Source: Chrysomallon squamiferum (taxonomy: Eukaryota; Mollusca; Gastropoda; Neomphalida; Peltospiridae). Taken from it: a stretch of 64,000 nucleotides of DNA. Position numbers and translations under genes: made by a program. The DNA is taken from NCBI GenBank assembly GCA_012295275.1, contig CM022677.1, positions 4,538,715 through 4,602,714 on the forward strand, read 5' to 3'. Shown in pieces: positions 10,246 to 22,239 of this stretch. The notes beneath the pieces are model-generated. The model made no database searches. It was not told where the DNA came from and saw nothing but the letters and a program-made list of their open reading frames with translations. How positions within the stretch are numbered: the stretch's first letter is position 1; each line of letters opens with the position of its first letter.

Positions 10246-10860
10246 TAAATTAAAATCTCAACCTACTCCCAATGAGCTGATTTTGGTTGTTACACACAAT
10301 TAGACAAGGTGACATCCGACTCATTTCATGGTGGCAGGTCACAATTATAGAACAAAAACCTACTCCCAGTGAGCTGACTTTAACAAGGTGACATCCAACT
10401 CATTTCATGGTGGCAGGTCACAATTATAGAACAAAAACCTACTCCCAATGAGCTGATTTTGGTTGTTACACACAATTAGACAAGGTGACATCCAACTCAT
10501 TTCATGGTGGCAGGTCACAATTATAGAACAAAAACCTACTCCCAATGAGCTGATTTTGGTTGTTACACACAATTAGACAAGGTGACATCCAACTCATTTC
10601 AAGGTGACATCCAAGGTGACATCCAACTCATTTCATGGTGGCAGGTCACAATTATAGAACAAAACCTACTCCCAATGAGCTGATTTTGGTTGTTACACAC
10701 AATTAGACAAGGTGACATCCAACTCATTTCATGGTGGCAGGTCACAATTATAGAACAAAAACCTACTCCCAATGAGCTGATTTTGGTTGTTACACACAAT
10801 TAGACAAGGTGACATCCAACTCATTTCATGGTGGCAGGTCACAATTATAGAACAAAAACC
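10246..10860. repeat. Tandem array, ~90 bp unit, about 7 copies
   Basis: Units contain AACCTACTCCCAATGAGCTG, TTTTGGTTGTTACACACAAT, TAGACAAGGTGACATCCAAC and CATGGTGGCAGGTCACAATT. One copy lacks the TTTTGGTTGTT segment (10380) and one has a local duplication of AAGGTGACATCC (10600-10620). Reverse-complemented, the right edge (ATAATTGT, TTTTTGTTCT) matches intron sequence at 44120-44145 in the plus-strand paralogue, so the array grew inside the intron of the duplicated gene. Confidence 0.93.
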
Positions 10861-10925
10861 AACAGTGGTAAAAGAAACAAACAGTAACAAGAATGAAAAA
10901 ATAATTATAATTCTAATATGTATAC

Positions 10926-11811
10926 TTTTCCTGAAAACTTGACATCTCAGTTTTCTGTGATTCCCTGTTACTTAGTCGAAAAAAATCAATAAATAAAATA
11001 CATGTGTCATTAGATATATGTATCATTTAAAGTTTTAAATACCCCAAAAAATCAATATTACTAAAAAGTGATATTTTAATTTTTGTTATTATTATTATTT
11101 TTTTATGAAGATAACATTTTAGAAATGACTCACCAATATCAGTGTCCTGTAAACACTCAAAGTGGTCTTCTGAAACTAACTGAATATCATGATCTACATT
11201 TTCCAATGGAACTGGGCATCATAACTGTGATTTCCACTGAAAATTAATAACAAGAATCAGAAATTAACAGAATTTTTGTTTTAACATAAACAATGATAAG
11301 TGATAGATAAACACATTATTCAAATAATAGTAAATTCTGTAAAGGTAATACTGTAATAATTCAAAATATCTGAGATACATTATTCTATAATATAATAATA
11401 AATGTGCATATGTGTATGTTTTGGTGTGTTTTTTGATTCATTAAGTTATTACCCTTTAGCATTGCTATGATCCAGAATCCATGTTTTGATGATCTTCTTG
11501 TAAAAGTTCTTTTAAACAAAAGGATCAACACCTTTTGGATCCAGCATGTTCATCAGTCAGATGAGACATTCTTCAGGCTGAAAGTTAAGCAGCAACAAAA
11601 CAATGTATTAGGAAAGGAAAGATGCGTTTCAAGAATTAAATAAAAATATTGATAACTAGGACAGTATATTTACACTGTAAACAGATACTTTACAGCATCT
11701 TAAATAAATATTAACTCAACTGGTCTGACAGAGTACAGCGTTGTATTTGTTGATTTAATAAACACTTACTTCAAGCTGATCACTAACTGCACCTGCTAAA
11801 ATACACCAACT
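10926..11811 (-). pseudogene. Inverted, broken paralogue of the EF-hand/coiled-coil gene at 43 kb
   Basis: Exons and introns match 43200-44040 on the other strand. The exon at 11453-11577 has the same 125-base length as its counterpart and reads PEECLI, stop, LMNMLDPKGVDPFV, stop, KNFYKKIIKTWILDHSNAK. The stops are TGA at 11557-11559 and TAA at 11512-11514. The exon at 11134-11236 has 8 extra bases relative to its counterpart (103 vs 95), giving a frameshift; it ends with the same donor context (GATATTG|GTGAGTCATTTCT). A further exon at 10926-10970 matches (AACAGGGAATCACA). The first exon (about 11770-11811) reads WCILAGAVSDQLE. Intron sequences also match (for example ATATACTGTCCTAGTTATCA), so the copy arose by genomic duplication, not retroposition. 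Confidence 0.8.
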
Positions 11812-12004
11812 CTAAAATAAAGAAGAAATATTTTATTTAAGAACATACACAGCATGTTTTTTACTAGTTTTTCATCTCTTAAAAGGTAAACTAACTATAC
11901 AGATAATGAAAAAGAAACCCTGTTTCTAAAATATGGAGTGACACCCTTTTAAACAAGCAACCAAAAATATTTTTCTAATGTACATCTTTGCACATAGAAA
12001 AACA

Positions 12005-12142
12005 AACACATATAATCTTAGAGTATATCAGGCATGGATCACCTGCTAGATTGTTAAAAAACCTTGTTAGTCCTCTATGCAGGACTAATCCTTGAACCCA
12101 AAAGACGTTGACCATGCACTCTAACCACTGAGCCAGTCTATC
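12005..12142 (-). mobile_element. tRNA-derived SINE
   Basis: On the minus strand: an A-box-like TGGCTCAGTGGTTAGAGTGC, then a spacer, then a B-box-like GGGTTCAAGGATTAG, as in tRNA-derived SINE heads. It is followed by TCCTGCATAGAGGACTAAC, which can pair with itself. The B box departs from the consensus GGTTCGAATCC, so it is an old copy. No complete tRNA cloverleaf can be drawn, so a functional tRNA gene is unlikely. Confidence 0.65.
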
Positions 12143-12149
12143 ATCACTA

Positions 12150-12881
12150 TAAATTTAACAAAATGAATTAAGTGAATACGTACCGAGTACAGTTTCATTT
12201 ATTTAGTTCTAGAGTACTGGTGAATCGCTACTCAGTTTTGTGAAATCTTATGTTTTGTTGTGTTGCTAATGGGTATTTTGTATTTTGTGACACTTACCTC
12301 CCATTACCATACTGATGCTGAATTAACATTAATAAAAATAATAACCGTGCAATGTAAACTGTCTGATGAAATTTAACTCAGATGCATTCAGTTAAAGATC
12401 CTTTATTGGTATATAAAATACTGACCAGTATATAAGAATCTATTAAAGCCTGAAATCCTCCATTTAAGTAATACAAATACATGTACAAAGGTCTGTACAC
12501 TAAAACTGAATTTTACAAATCCCAATTCTTTGAGTAAAATACATTTCATAAATTTGTATAATAAAAGATTTAATACAATTTTGGCCATGCAACATAAATT
12601 AAAAACTCTCACAAAACAATTTCTGCTTCCTAACTGTTCAGCAGCTGTCCTGTCTCTGTCAGTCTGATCATTTCAAACCAGAAGAACAGCTCTGTGAGAA
12701 AGGCTACAAGGTTTTATTGTCTACCATCTCGCGTGTACAGGATATCCTCCTGGCTGCTGGCAGTTCCAGACTAGCAAAAATAATGTTAAACATTTTAAAG
12801 GACTCATAAAATATAATGCTTCTTCTTTTAATTTAAAATACAGAAATTTACACCAAAATAATCACATCTATATGAATGGAT

Positions 12882-12937
<56 letters not shown>

Positions 12938-13681
12938 TCAGAGAAAGAATTGTACATGATATAAACTGTAATGTGTGTCATAAAATATTAATGTATTACA
13001 AAATGCAATTTCCTACATTAAATTAAATCAAACTTCATTAGGTTTAGAATAATAAGAAATACATAAGAAATACACAGAACTGACGTAATTCAGACCTTGT
13101 ACCTTGATAGGTTTATAATGTTTATAATGCATATGATGAAGCAAATAATGTCAACCATTAGCTGTAGATACAGAGGTAAATAGTTTTGGATGTCATAGTA
13201 TTAGTCATATTATTTGCATTTAAGACTCCTATGGCATATATACACAAACTTAAAAAATATCATTTCAGTAGTGTTTTGTACAATAGTGTATTAATATCTC
13301 TTGTGATTATGATTACAAATTATTTATGTGTGTGTGTGAATGTGTGTGTTAAATATTATTATAACAAATAATTTTATTAATATTTTACAGTGTCTACATA
13401 CGAAATAACCTGATCATATTTTTCTTAATTTTTTATTTATCATTACTTGTTTTAGATGTTAAAATACAGCTATATAGATATTTAGGTTAAATAATATGAA
13501 AGCAGTCAATGCCCCACCCATTACAACCTATAATATGGTTAAATAATCATTTAAATATGTTTAATAATGTATAGAATAATAGAGCAAGTCAGCAATTTAA
13601 AAAATAAATCATAAATGAACTGACAGAAAACAACCTGTCAAACAAAATTAGCATATTTTCTTTTAACACTTTTATTAGTTT

Positions 13682-13720
<39 letters not shown>

Positions 13721-14387
13721 TGCGTGTCTTTTGAAAAAAATATAAATAAATAAATAAATAAATAAATCAATAAACCAATAAATTCACAAATAATTATTGT
13801 TCCGAAATAAGATGGCTGCCATCACTTGGCTTTGACATGTAAATCATAATTAAATAAAACAAAAAAATCTAAGTAATAATAAATAATAATACCTGTCTCC
13901 TGCACAAAATGAAATGCTTTAAGCAACTTTTTGTTGGATCATTATGCGATTACACCAATTCTGTGTAAAGATTCATCGAACATCAAATAAAACAGTAAGC
14001 CCGTACAGACCGACAATCATCCCGCATTTATCCGCAAATACAACACTAAAAAAAAAATAATAATAATAACAAAAATAAATAAATATAATTCAAAACAAAT
14101 AAAATAAATAAAGGAAACAACTTTATTAAAATATAATTATGAATTGATGAGTTTTTTTTTTTTTTTTTTTTTTTTTTGTCTTTTGTTTTGTTTTTAATCT
14201 TATTATTAGCCAATCACAAAGCTTAGAACTCACTCTCCATTAAGTTGCTTAGTATTGTCCAGGAATTTACCAATGTTTGATATAGGTCTGAACAAAAAAA
14301 AAAAAAATAATAATAATAATAATAAAAATAAAACATTTACAACTATGACAAATACGGAAATCAATACTCTTTTTTTGTTGTTGTATA

Positions 14388-14426
<39 letters not shown>

Positions 14427-15040
14427 ATTTTCAAAAGTACCAACTTTATATATATTTAGGATGCAACAAAATTGAAATTCCACAATTAATTTTCTTCACG
14501 TATAGAATCACAATACTATATAATCTTGGAAAAGAAAATTTCTGAAAGTGAGTTGATATGTTTACATGTAAGAAATAATGTTTGTTTCTGATGTATATTT
14601 CTGAAGTTATTGTTATTATTATTATCATTATTGTTATTATTATTATTACTGTTGTAATTATTGTTATTGTTGTTATTATTATTATAATATTATTTCTATA
14701 TTTATTATTATTATAGTTATTGTTTATTATTATTATTATTTTATTACTATAGATGTTATTATTATTATTATTATTACTGTTGATGTTGGTAATTTTTAAA
14801 CTCTTTTTCTTTATTCTTGACTAATTTGTAATTATTATTATTGTTCCTACAGTTGTAGCAGTAGTAGTGCTAGTAGTAGTATTAGTGTGGTTGCTATTAC
14901 CCATAATAGTGGTCTTAGTAGTAAATAAATAGTATTTAGTAACAGTTTATACAATAATATTTATGGTTACATGTAATTATTACAATAGCAGCTGTTATTA
15001 TTTTTATTTTTGTTATAGATGTTGTACTATGTTGTTGCTG
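12150..15040. other. AT-rich non-coding DNA with microsatellites
   Basis: Contains (GT)n at 12884-12926, (A)n at about 13685-13715, (AAAT)n at 13740-13767, (T)n at 14153-14177, (GT)n at 14391-14424 and (TTA)-rich runs from 14610. A short segment at 13800-13825 includes AAGATGGCTGCC, a YY1-type core on the plus strand, and 13990-14045 is relatively CpG-containing. This could be the start region of the minus-strand gene copy. No convincing exon is visible. Confidence 0.5.
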
Positions 15041-15338
15041 TTATAATTTCAGAACTGTGAAACTCCAGCAAGAAAACTACAGATAAGATGAGACAAGGTG
15101 AGACAAACTGTGATTATTACATTTCTCATCTTATTAAACATAATAATAAATATTTTTTTGTTGTGTTCAGAGTTGTGACAGTAAATTTCTAATTTTGTTT
15201 TTAGATTTTTCTTGGAATATAAATTTGGCAGACTAAAAGTATATAAAACTGACAGAAGAAACATCACCTGGATTCAAAAGAAAACTCAACATTTCAGATG
15301 ACGACAACAGTTCTACATCAGCAGAGTTTGTTACTGAT

Positions 15339-15340
15339 TC

Positions 15341-15380
<40 letters not shown>

Positions 15381-15408
15381 TATTATTATTGTTATTATCA
15401 TATTATTA

Positions 15409-15450
<42 letters not shown>

Positions 15451-15610
15451 GTTATTATTATTATTATTTATTATTGTTATTATTATTTATATTATTTATT
15501 ATTATTATTATTATTTATTATTATTATTATTATCATATTATTATTATTTTATTATTTATTATTGTTATTGTTATTAATATTACTATTATTATTAGTAGTA
15601 GTAATATCAG
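15339..15610. repeat. Long (TTA)n / TTATTATTA-rich microsatellite
   Basis: Almost uninterrupted TTA/ATT triplets with occasional TTTA, GTT and CATA interruptions. It is the core of a larger TTA/TTG-rich zone (14600-16050), ending in (GTT)n at 16018-16045. The translated Leu/Ile-rich frames are artefacts of the triplet repeat. Confidence 0.95.
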
Positions 15611-16052
15611 TAGTAGTAGTATCACTAATGCTTTTCTCATTATTCTTTATTTCCTTTTTTCTTTAATTCTTTTTCTCATTATTATTATTGTTGCAGTATC
15701 TGTAAAATTAATACATTTAGTACTAGCATAATGATAGTTAATAGTTATAATATTATTAATACTTTTCTCGTTATTGCTTTTCATTTTGGGTAAATTGTTA
15801 TTATTAGTGTTATAGTAATAGTTGCATTAATCATTAAATGATTTCTGATGTAGTAATAGACTTATACAAGAATCAGCAAACATTTCACATAATTATTATT
15901 ATTTATATTGTTATTCTTATAGTTCTTGTTGGTGTTGTAATTATAATTATTTTGTTGATGATGCTATTATTGATTTGTGTTATTACTTTATATTTATTGT
16001 TATTTATTATTATTATTATTGTTGTTGTTGTTGTTGTTGTTGTTGTTCTCAG

Positions 16053-17147
16053 GACTGTGGAGGTACATCAAAGTACAGAAGACTTGTGATGAGAAGAGAA
16101 CTCCAGTGAAAGTTTGTGAAGTAAACTGATAATCTAAGACAAAGGTTGAAAGCTCTGATGAGGAAAGCAGTCTGACACAGGTAATATTATTTTGTTTTAT
16201 ATAATATACCTGGTTTCTTAACTTATTAATTAAATGTTATTTGTTTTATTTACTTATTTTTTTATGATTGACAATATTTATATGCATGTGATTTAAACAG
16301 GAATAACAGGTTTTTTTTTAATGTTTTTAGTAAATACGTTTTTACAAAACATAATCTGTGATATACGTTTGTTGCAGATTGTGGAAAAACATTTCCAACA
16401 TTCTTAATCACCTTCTATTTTTATTTTGAAGTATCTGAATGCAAGTAAATAAATAAATAAAAATACAAACATACAAAGATTACAAGTTAATTTATTGTTT
16501 TAGGCTGTTAAGGGTTTAATTCCTACACCAAACATTGATTGAAAATCTGGCTTTCTTTCTCAAAAACATCTACAAAGCCAAGCCTAAAAGCTCCACCTTT
16601 ACTGTTTCCAATGACAGACTAAAATGGCAGACTCACATTAACAGTTTTAGAGCAGATTTTCTCATCCAAAACAAACTAGTAATCTGTTACCCATAACACT
16701 TACTTTTTTTTGTTTTTCCTGAAAAAAAATATGAATGAAATCCATAAAAGATATTTAAGAATTTGTTTTACCCATTACTTATGAAATATTTCAGTTAAGG
16801 CATAAACAATTATTTAAATTATTTTTAAACTTTTATCATTAACTTTTTGTTTTCAATGTTTCAAATTTGATTTATTTATTTACATCATTATCTGTATATA
16901 AAAATAATGTAAAAAGTTATAAGTCTATTGAATACATTATTATTTTTTATATACATGCATATATTATAATTTATTAACTGAGTGTTTCTTTGAATTGCAG
17001 CTGTTTTGTCTTAGACTGGCCCAGTGGTTGTTGTGAGGAGGATCACAGGAAGCCATTCACAGTCATGTAGAGTCAGCATTACAGGAAGCAGATCATCTTC
17101 CAGGCTGGGTCAGAGAAAACCAGTCAGCTGTCAAACAGGCTTGTTAC
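16053..17147 (+). pseudogene. Possible exon fragments of an unrecognised gene
   Basis: A splice-flanked segment at 16053-16180 (acceptor TTCTCAG, donor CAG|GTAATA) includes DNLRQRLKALMRKAV in one frame, a heptad-like stretch, and SSDEESSLTQ in another. At 17001-17147, after TTGAATTGCAG, one frame reads LFCLRLAQWLL, stop, GGSQEAIHSHVESALQEADH, LPGWVRENQSAVKQ. Both look like decayed helical protein segments, but they do not join in one frame and I cannot name a family. Confidence 0.25.
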
Positions 17148-17499
17148 ACTTCACTGTCAAATCTGAGCAAAGTTTGCCTGTCATTATCAAATTAACTAAG
17201 TAATTTCACTACTGCTGATAAACACACACTCACTCACATACACAAACACATTCACACATTGTCTAGTAGCAATTATCACTATTGCTGATACACTCACACT
17301 CATTCAAACACACACTATTATCTGAGTAGTAGCAATTATCACTATTGCAGATACAAACACACAAACACACTATCAGCAGAGCAGTAGCAATTAATAATAA
17401 TAATAATTTACAATATGTAGAATCTACATAAGCAGAAAGTAATTTATCTGTTATTAAAATGTGGTTAATAGAAGACATCATATTTTAACAATAGTAATA

Positions 17500-17935
17500 A
17501 CCCTCTAACTCTAACCCTAACCCTAACCCTACCTTATCACTACCCCTAAATGTAACCCTGTAACTCTAACCCTAACCCTAACCTTACCTTATCATTACCC
17601 CTAAATGTAACTCTAACCCTAACCCTACCTTACCATTACCCCTAAATGTAACCCTCTAACCCTAACCCTACCTTATCATTACCCCTAAATGTAACCCTGT
17701 AACTCTAACCCTAACCCTGCCTTACCATTACCCCTAACTGTAACCCTGTAACCCTAACCCTAACCCTGACCCCAACCCTAAACCAAACCTCAAACTCTCT
17801 GAACCTAACCCCAACCCCAAACACTAAACCTTAACCCCCTTTCCTTACCCTTAACAGACCCCTAATCCTAACCCAAACCCTCTAACCCAAGCCTAACCCT
17901 AAACCTTACCCTTACCCTTACCCCAAACTTACTAT
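17500..17935. repeat. Interstitial telomere-like (CCCTAA) block
   Basis: Dense CCCTAA/CCTAAC hexamers in imperfect order, arranged in a higher-order unit of roughly 60 bp that includes ACCTTATCATTACCCCTAAA, then TGTAACCCTGTAACTC. The right half degenerates to CCCCAACCC and TTACCC variants. TTAGGG is the usual metazoan and molluscan telomere repeat, so this is an internal telomere-like sequence, not an array end. Confidence 0.85.
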
Positions 17936-17939
17936 AATT

Positions 17940-19425
17940 TTATTCAGGAAAGTAAATTGAATTTAAACTTACTAACTTTCCTTAGAGAGATGGATAGACA
18001 GATAAGAAGATATAGTAGATAGATATATATAATAATATTTACTATCTTATTTCCATTGTTACACATTCTTTCTTAGTTTTAATTTTTTTTAGGACTCTTT
18101 AGATATAGTAGTATTACATTTCAACAACTGAAGCTTAAAACATTGTATCTTGGCCAGAAATAGGAGGACTATGTCACCTAAAACATTGTGTTATTACTAC
18201 TGGTATATACAACTCATATCTGTCTCCTATCTTGTAGATCTGATGTTACACTGGATTTCTCCTGAATGTCAGATGAAGTAAGCAACACTGACAGTTACTG
18301 TGTTCACTCGTTACCTCTTTGTACTGGAACAAACAAGTTGAAGATAATTATTTAAATAGTTGTAACTATGAGATAACAAAAGCCAGTGATAACACTGTTT
18401 ACCTGTAGCACTTTCCATTCATTAACAGCAGTTAACAGAGTATGTTCTTCAGACTGGTAAATGAAGCTTTATCAAACAGTTTTTTACTATAAATGTTGAA
18501 AAATTAAGACAAGAGTTGGATAGAGAAAAACGCCTTTATTCTTAATTTCACTAAACTATATGAACAAAGAAAAGAACAAAACATTATTTTCTTTGTAATT
18601 TAAAAACAAAAATTATCATTTTGAATTTCTGGAAAAAAGGGAACATCTACTGGAATAAAAAAATGAGAAAAAAGACCTGAACTTATTAAATAAAATGAAA
18701 TTAGTTTGGAATACGGAGTTAAACAGTGAATAGATTGCTTCATGTTTATCAGCAGCATTACTCTTTAACATGTTTTGAAAGTATAATTTAACATTTCAAC
18801 ATGAACTATGTGAAAATTAATGCATATTACTGCTCAGTATTTCTTTAAAAGGTTTATTTAATATTTCACTTCATTTCTGTGAATCTAAATGTTCGTGTTG
18901 TCATCTCAGTTGAGGTGTCACCACAAGAACATGGGCAGGAAATATTTTTTATTGATAATTTCAAGTTAAAATGCCTCAAAGAAAGTAATGTGTACCAATT
19001 ATGAGAATTTTCTCTATTTATATGCAAATCAGTTTTTTTAATGTTTCCAGTAGACAGCTGGGTTTTTTGCTGGGTTTTTTTTGTGTTTTTTTAACTTAAA
19101 AATGTGTATGTGTACATGTGAAAGAGCACTAAAATTTTGCTTCTGATTGTATAAAAATGTACTGGTCACCTCAACAGCACCAACCTTGTACTTTGAACAA
19201 AACAAATAAAAATACTATAAATATAAAATACAGTGTAACTACCATCTTCAAATGTCAACTTTTTTTAAAAAAGCGAATAGTAAATAGTTCACAAACATGC
19301 AGAACCTATGTTGTTCAGTAAACAAAGCAAATCCAGATTTGTATCAAACATCTACAAAGAAGAATAAAAATAAAAACTCCTCTGATACATGTTTATCACT
19401 CAAAACTGTGTGTATAGATGAAACA
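17940..19425. other. No gene seen; AT-rich sequence
   Basis: No splice-flanked open frame recognised. It includes isolated TTTATT motifs that on the minus strand read AATAAA (for example near 18533 and 18853) and could serve as polyadenylation signals for the minus-strand gene ending at 19429. Confidence 0.4.
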
Positions 19426-19428
19426 CAT

Positions 19429-19532
19429 TCACTGCTGAGGGATGCGATGATAAGTTTCGTATTCATACAGAGAAGGTTGTTGAGGGATGGAATGATAAGT
19501 TTGGTATCCATGTGCTCCAGGATACTGAGGAT
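19429..19532 (-). CDS. A1CF/RBM46/RBM47-like gene, last coding exon
   Basis: Minus-strand exon after a TTTCAG acceptor. Joined to the single leftover base of the preceding exon it encodes N, then PQYPGAHGYQTYHSIPQQPS, LYEYETYHRIPQQ and a TGA at 19429-19431. The Pro/Gln/Tyr-rich tail after the dsRNA-binding domain resembles the short aromatic C-termini of A1CF-family proteins. The phase (1+2) fits exactly and no lesion is present. Confidence 0.6.
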
Positions 19533-20284
19533 CTGAAACATAAATACAATGTAAAATCTAAACAATGTCCTTTCAGCTGATTAAATGTCTGTATGCTTTT
19601 AATACAAATTTGTATATGTCTTTGTCAGGTTAATGTAATTAGTAATTCATATTGTTTTAAGTATTTTATCAACAATAAATTTCTGCTTAGATGATGTTTA
19701 TTCATTTTACTTATTAACTAAACATATATCTGAGTAATCAGAAATATGAAAAAATATATTAAAACCAGTTTTCAGGGAAGAGTTGAATTGAAAAATACTT
19801 TCAGAACTTATTTCAAGTTAAATTTAGACCAGTAAATCTACACTTCACTGATTACTGTTTGTACAGTCATACAATTAAAAAATAAATCTACACTTCACTG
19901 ATTACTGCTTGTACAGTCATACAATTAAAACTAAATCACATCACTGTTATATATCAAATCAGACAGAGCCCTAAAATAAAGTACACAGATTAGAAATACA
20001 TTAACTGCAGGCTAGGATAACCACATGCATCTGAAATTACAGAACATTAATTTTAATTATTTTAAAATAAAAAAATAAAAGAAAACGGTCTTTATTAACT
20101 GGATTCGAAGATGTTTTAATCTCGAGTACTGATCAGTAATTAATGCTGAAACCATAGGTTAGTAACTATGTTCATATTAATAAATTTTGATAAACCTGGA
20201 AAGCAAAGGAATAAACAAACTGAGATGTACAAAACCCAGTTTCAGGGCAATAGTGAAGTATGTCTTTAAAAGAAGCATAAATAA

Positions 20285-20603
20285 ATAAATGATCAGTGTG
20301 CAAATGTTACATACATCAAAGAAGTGAGTACTTACTGTTGAGTCTGAGACATGCAAGTGTTACATACATCAAAGAAGTGAGTACTTACTGTTGAGTCTGA
20401 GACATGCAAGTGTTACATACATCAAAGAAGTGAGTACTTACTGTTGAGTCTGAGACATGCAAGTGTTACATACATCAAAGAAGTGAGTACTTACTGTTGA
20501 GTCTGAGACATGCAAGTGTTACATACACCAAAGAAGTGAGTACTTAGGACTGTTGAGTCTGAGACATGCAAGTGTTACATACATCAAAGAAGTGAGTACT
20601 CAC
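20285..20603. repeat. Tandem array, ~53 bp unit, 6 copies, containing 5' splice-site sequence
   Basis: Unit: TACATACATCAAAGAAGTGA, GTACTTACTGTTGAGTCTGA, GACATGCAAGTGT. The copy next to the exon reads AGAAGTGAGTACTCACTTCT, a perfect 20-base palindrome at 20588-20607 that straddles the donor of the exon at 20604-20718. Read on the minus strand, most units carry ACA|GTAAGTACTCAC, a near-consensus 5' splice site. The array therefore consists of the first ~50 bases of the intron, multiplied. Confidence 0.9.
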
Positions 20604-20718
20604 TTCTGCTCACTCCCAGACGTGAAAGGACGTACTCTGCTCCACTGATTTCTGCCTCCTCAATTATGCGACTCAGTTTATGCGAACGAATTGTTTTTCT
20701 CTGACCTGGAATTGTCAC
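20604..20718 (-). CDS. A1CF/RBM46/RBM47-like gene, second half of dsRNA-binding domain
   Basis: A 115-base minus-strand exon (acceptor TCTCTTTCAG, donor AGAA|GTGAGT) encoding VTIPGQRKTIRSHKLSRIIE, EAEISGAEYVLSRLGVSR plus one base. The pattern VTIP...HKLS...EAxxxAAEYVLxxLG is that of the C-terminal half of the DSRM_2-type domain in A1CF, RBM46 and RBM47. The phase is continuous with both neighbours and there are no stops. In A1CF the domain supports RNA binding and partner interaction; here that role is inferred from family only. Confidence 0.72.
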
Positions 20719-20876
20719 CTGAAAGAGAAGAAGGTTATTTCTTTGTACACAGACAGTGCTTCTTTTATTCGCTTTTTAGTTTAAAAAATACTGTTTTTAC
20801 TGTTTGTTTAGAAAGTAAGAAATCAAGGATGTGTACATTATCAGAGAACATACAGCCATCCTCAAGTAGCACCAAC

Positions 20877-20984
20877 CTTGAAAAAGAACAACTTTCTTTC
20901 ACCAGCAGCTGTCCTGTGGTTCACAGAATCAAGCTCGTAGACTGGCTTTCCCCACAGATTTTTCTCACACACTTCTTCCAAGAG
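20877..20984 (-). CDS. A1CF/RBM46/RBM47-like gene, first half of dsRNA-binding domain
   Basis: A 108-base exon, phase 0 at both ends (acceptor TTTTTTACAG, donor AAG|GTTGGT), encoding LLEEVCEKNLWGKPVYELDS, VNHRTAAGERKLFFFK. It matches the opening of the A1CF-family dsRNA-binding domain (LEEICQKNxWGxPVYxLxS...LFLYK). It is separated from the next exon by a 158 bp intron. The RRM exons expected upstream (higher coordinates) were not found before 27.7 kb. The gene may have long introns reaching out of reach, or only this C-terminal part is present. Confidence 0.75.
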
Positions 20985-21010
20985 CTGTAAAAAAGTTAAA
21001 AATCAACTCA

Positions 21011-21145
21011 TTTGAGACTTTCAGTTTGACTGGCAATAGTTATTTTTATAATCCCAAAAGCCAAAGCACCACATCATTTGAGACTTTCAGTTTGACTGGT
21101 AATAGTTATTTTTGTAATCCAAAAACCCAAAGCACCACAAGTGGT
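21011..21145. repeat. Tandem duplication, ~68 bp, 2 copies
   Basis: TTTGAGACTTTCAGTTTGAC, TGGCAATAGTTATTTTTATA, ATCCCAAAAGCCAAAGCACC and its second copy differ at a handful of bases. It lies in the intron just upstream (minus-strand sense) of the dsRNA-binding-domain exon. Confidence 0.9.
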
Positions 21146-22239
21146 GAATATGTAATTAATGACTAAATTTAAAGTTTTTACTGCTCATTAGTTCATTAAA
21201 CCACTGAACTGCTTTAGTTAATACTAGTCTTTGCTTAAAACATTAACAAATATCTACTCCATTGAGTTTTAATTCAGTGGATTCTTCCAAATCACCAGTA
21301 TTCCAGTATCACTTATATCTTTTAACTTCAAAAACAGGAGCCATTACTAATACAAAATGTATTGGAAGAAAGTTACCACTTATAAATTTGACTGTACTTG
21401 CTCATGTTTCTAACAAATAAATCTTTATGTTTCACATTAAATATAGCAAAATGAAACACAGTGAAACAAAGCAATAAAGAAGCAAAAGGTAAATGAATAT
21501 AAATTAATTATTAGTAGCTTTTGAAAGAAAAAATAAACAAAAAAGAAAATAAACAATAATAAATAAAAAATAAAATATTTAAGTTAAATGAAGTTTCAGG
21601 ATGGTACAATGAAAAAGATGTATATAGTTTCAACTGTCACTGGTAAGAAAAGAATATATTGTTTTCCTCTAAACAAATATTCATCCTTTTGAATGAGAAA
21701 ATCTGTTATACCAATAGTAATAATAATAATAATAGTAATAGTAATAGTAATAGTAATAAAAGTAATAAAGTAAATAATAATAATAGTATAGTAACAGTAA
21801 TAATAATAATAAAATGCTTTAATAGGCAAGATATTTTAATAAAATAGTAATAGTTTAATTAATAAACTAATTATTAAATGTCTGACAAACTGCTTTAGAG
21901 GCAGATATTTTAAAATGTGTTTTAACAACTCACTTTTGTCTGTGCCTGATGAAGTAACATAAATATATAAATAAATAGTAGTCACTGAAATACATTTAAA
22001 GCCACAATCTACAGCTGCTATTGTTAAACAGTTACAGTCTTTCTTGGAATTTGTGATTAAATGTTTCCTAGATAAAGGAAAAACAGAAACTTTTTATTTT
22101 TTATTTTTTGTTTAACAACACACTGAATGTATTTTAATCTACACTGATTATAATTTTATTTATTTTATTTTTTGTTTAACAACACACTGAATGTATTTAA
22201 ATCTACACTGATTACAATTCTTTTTGGCTGAAGATTTTA

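Noticed and set aside
12080-12142. Functional tRNA gene
   Set aside because: A- and B-box-like motifs are present, but no complete cloverleaf with acceptor stem can be drawn; a SINE explains it better.
15298-16089. Leu/Ile-rich open frames resembling membrane proteins
   Set aside because: Products of (TTA)n/(ATT)n triplets, not genes.
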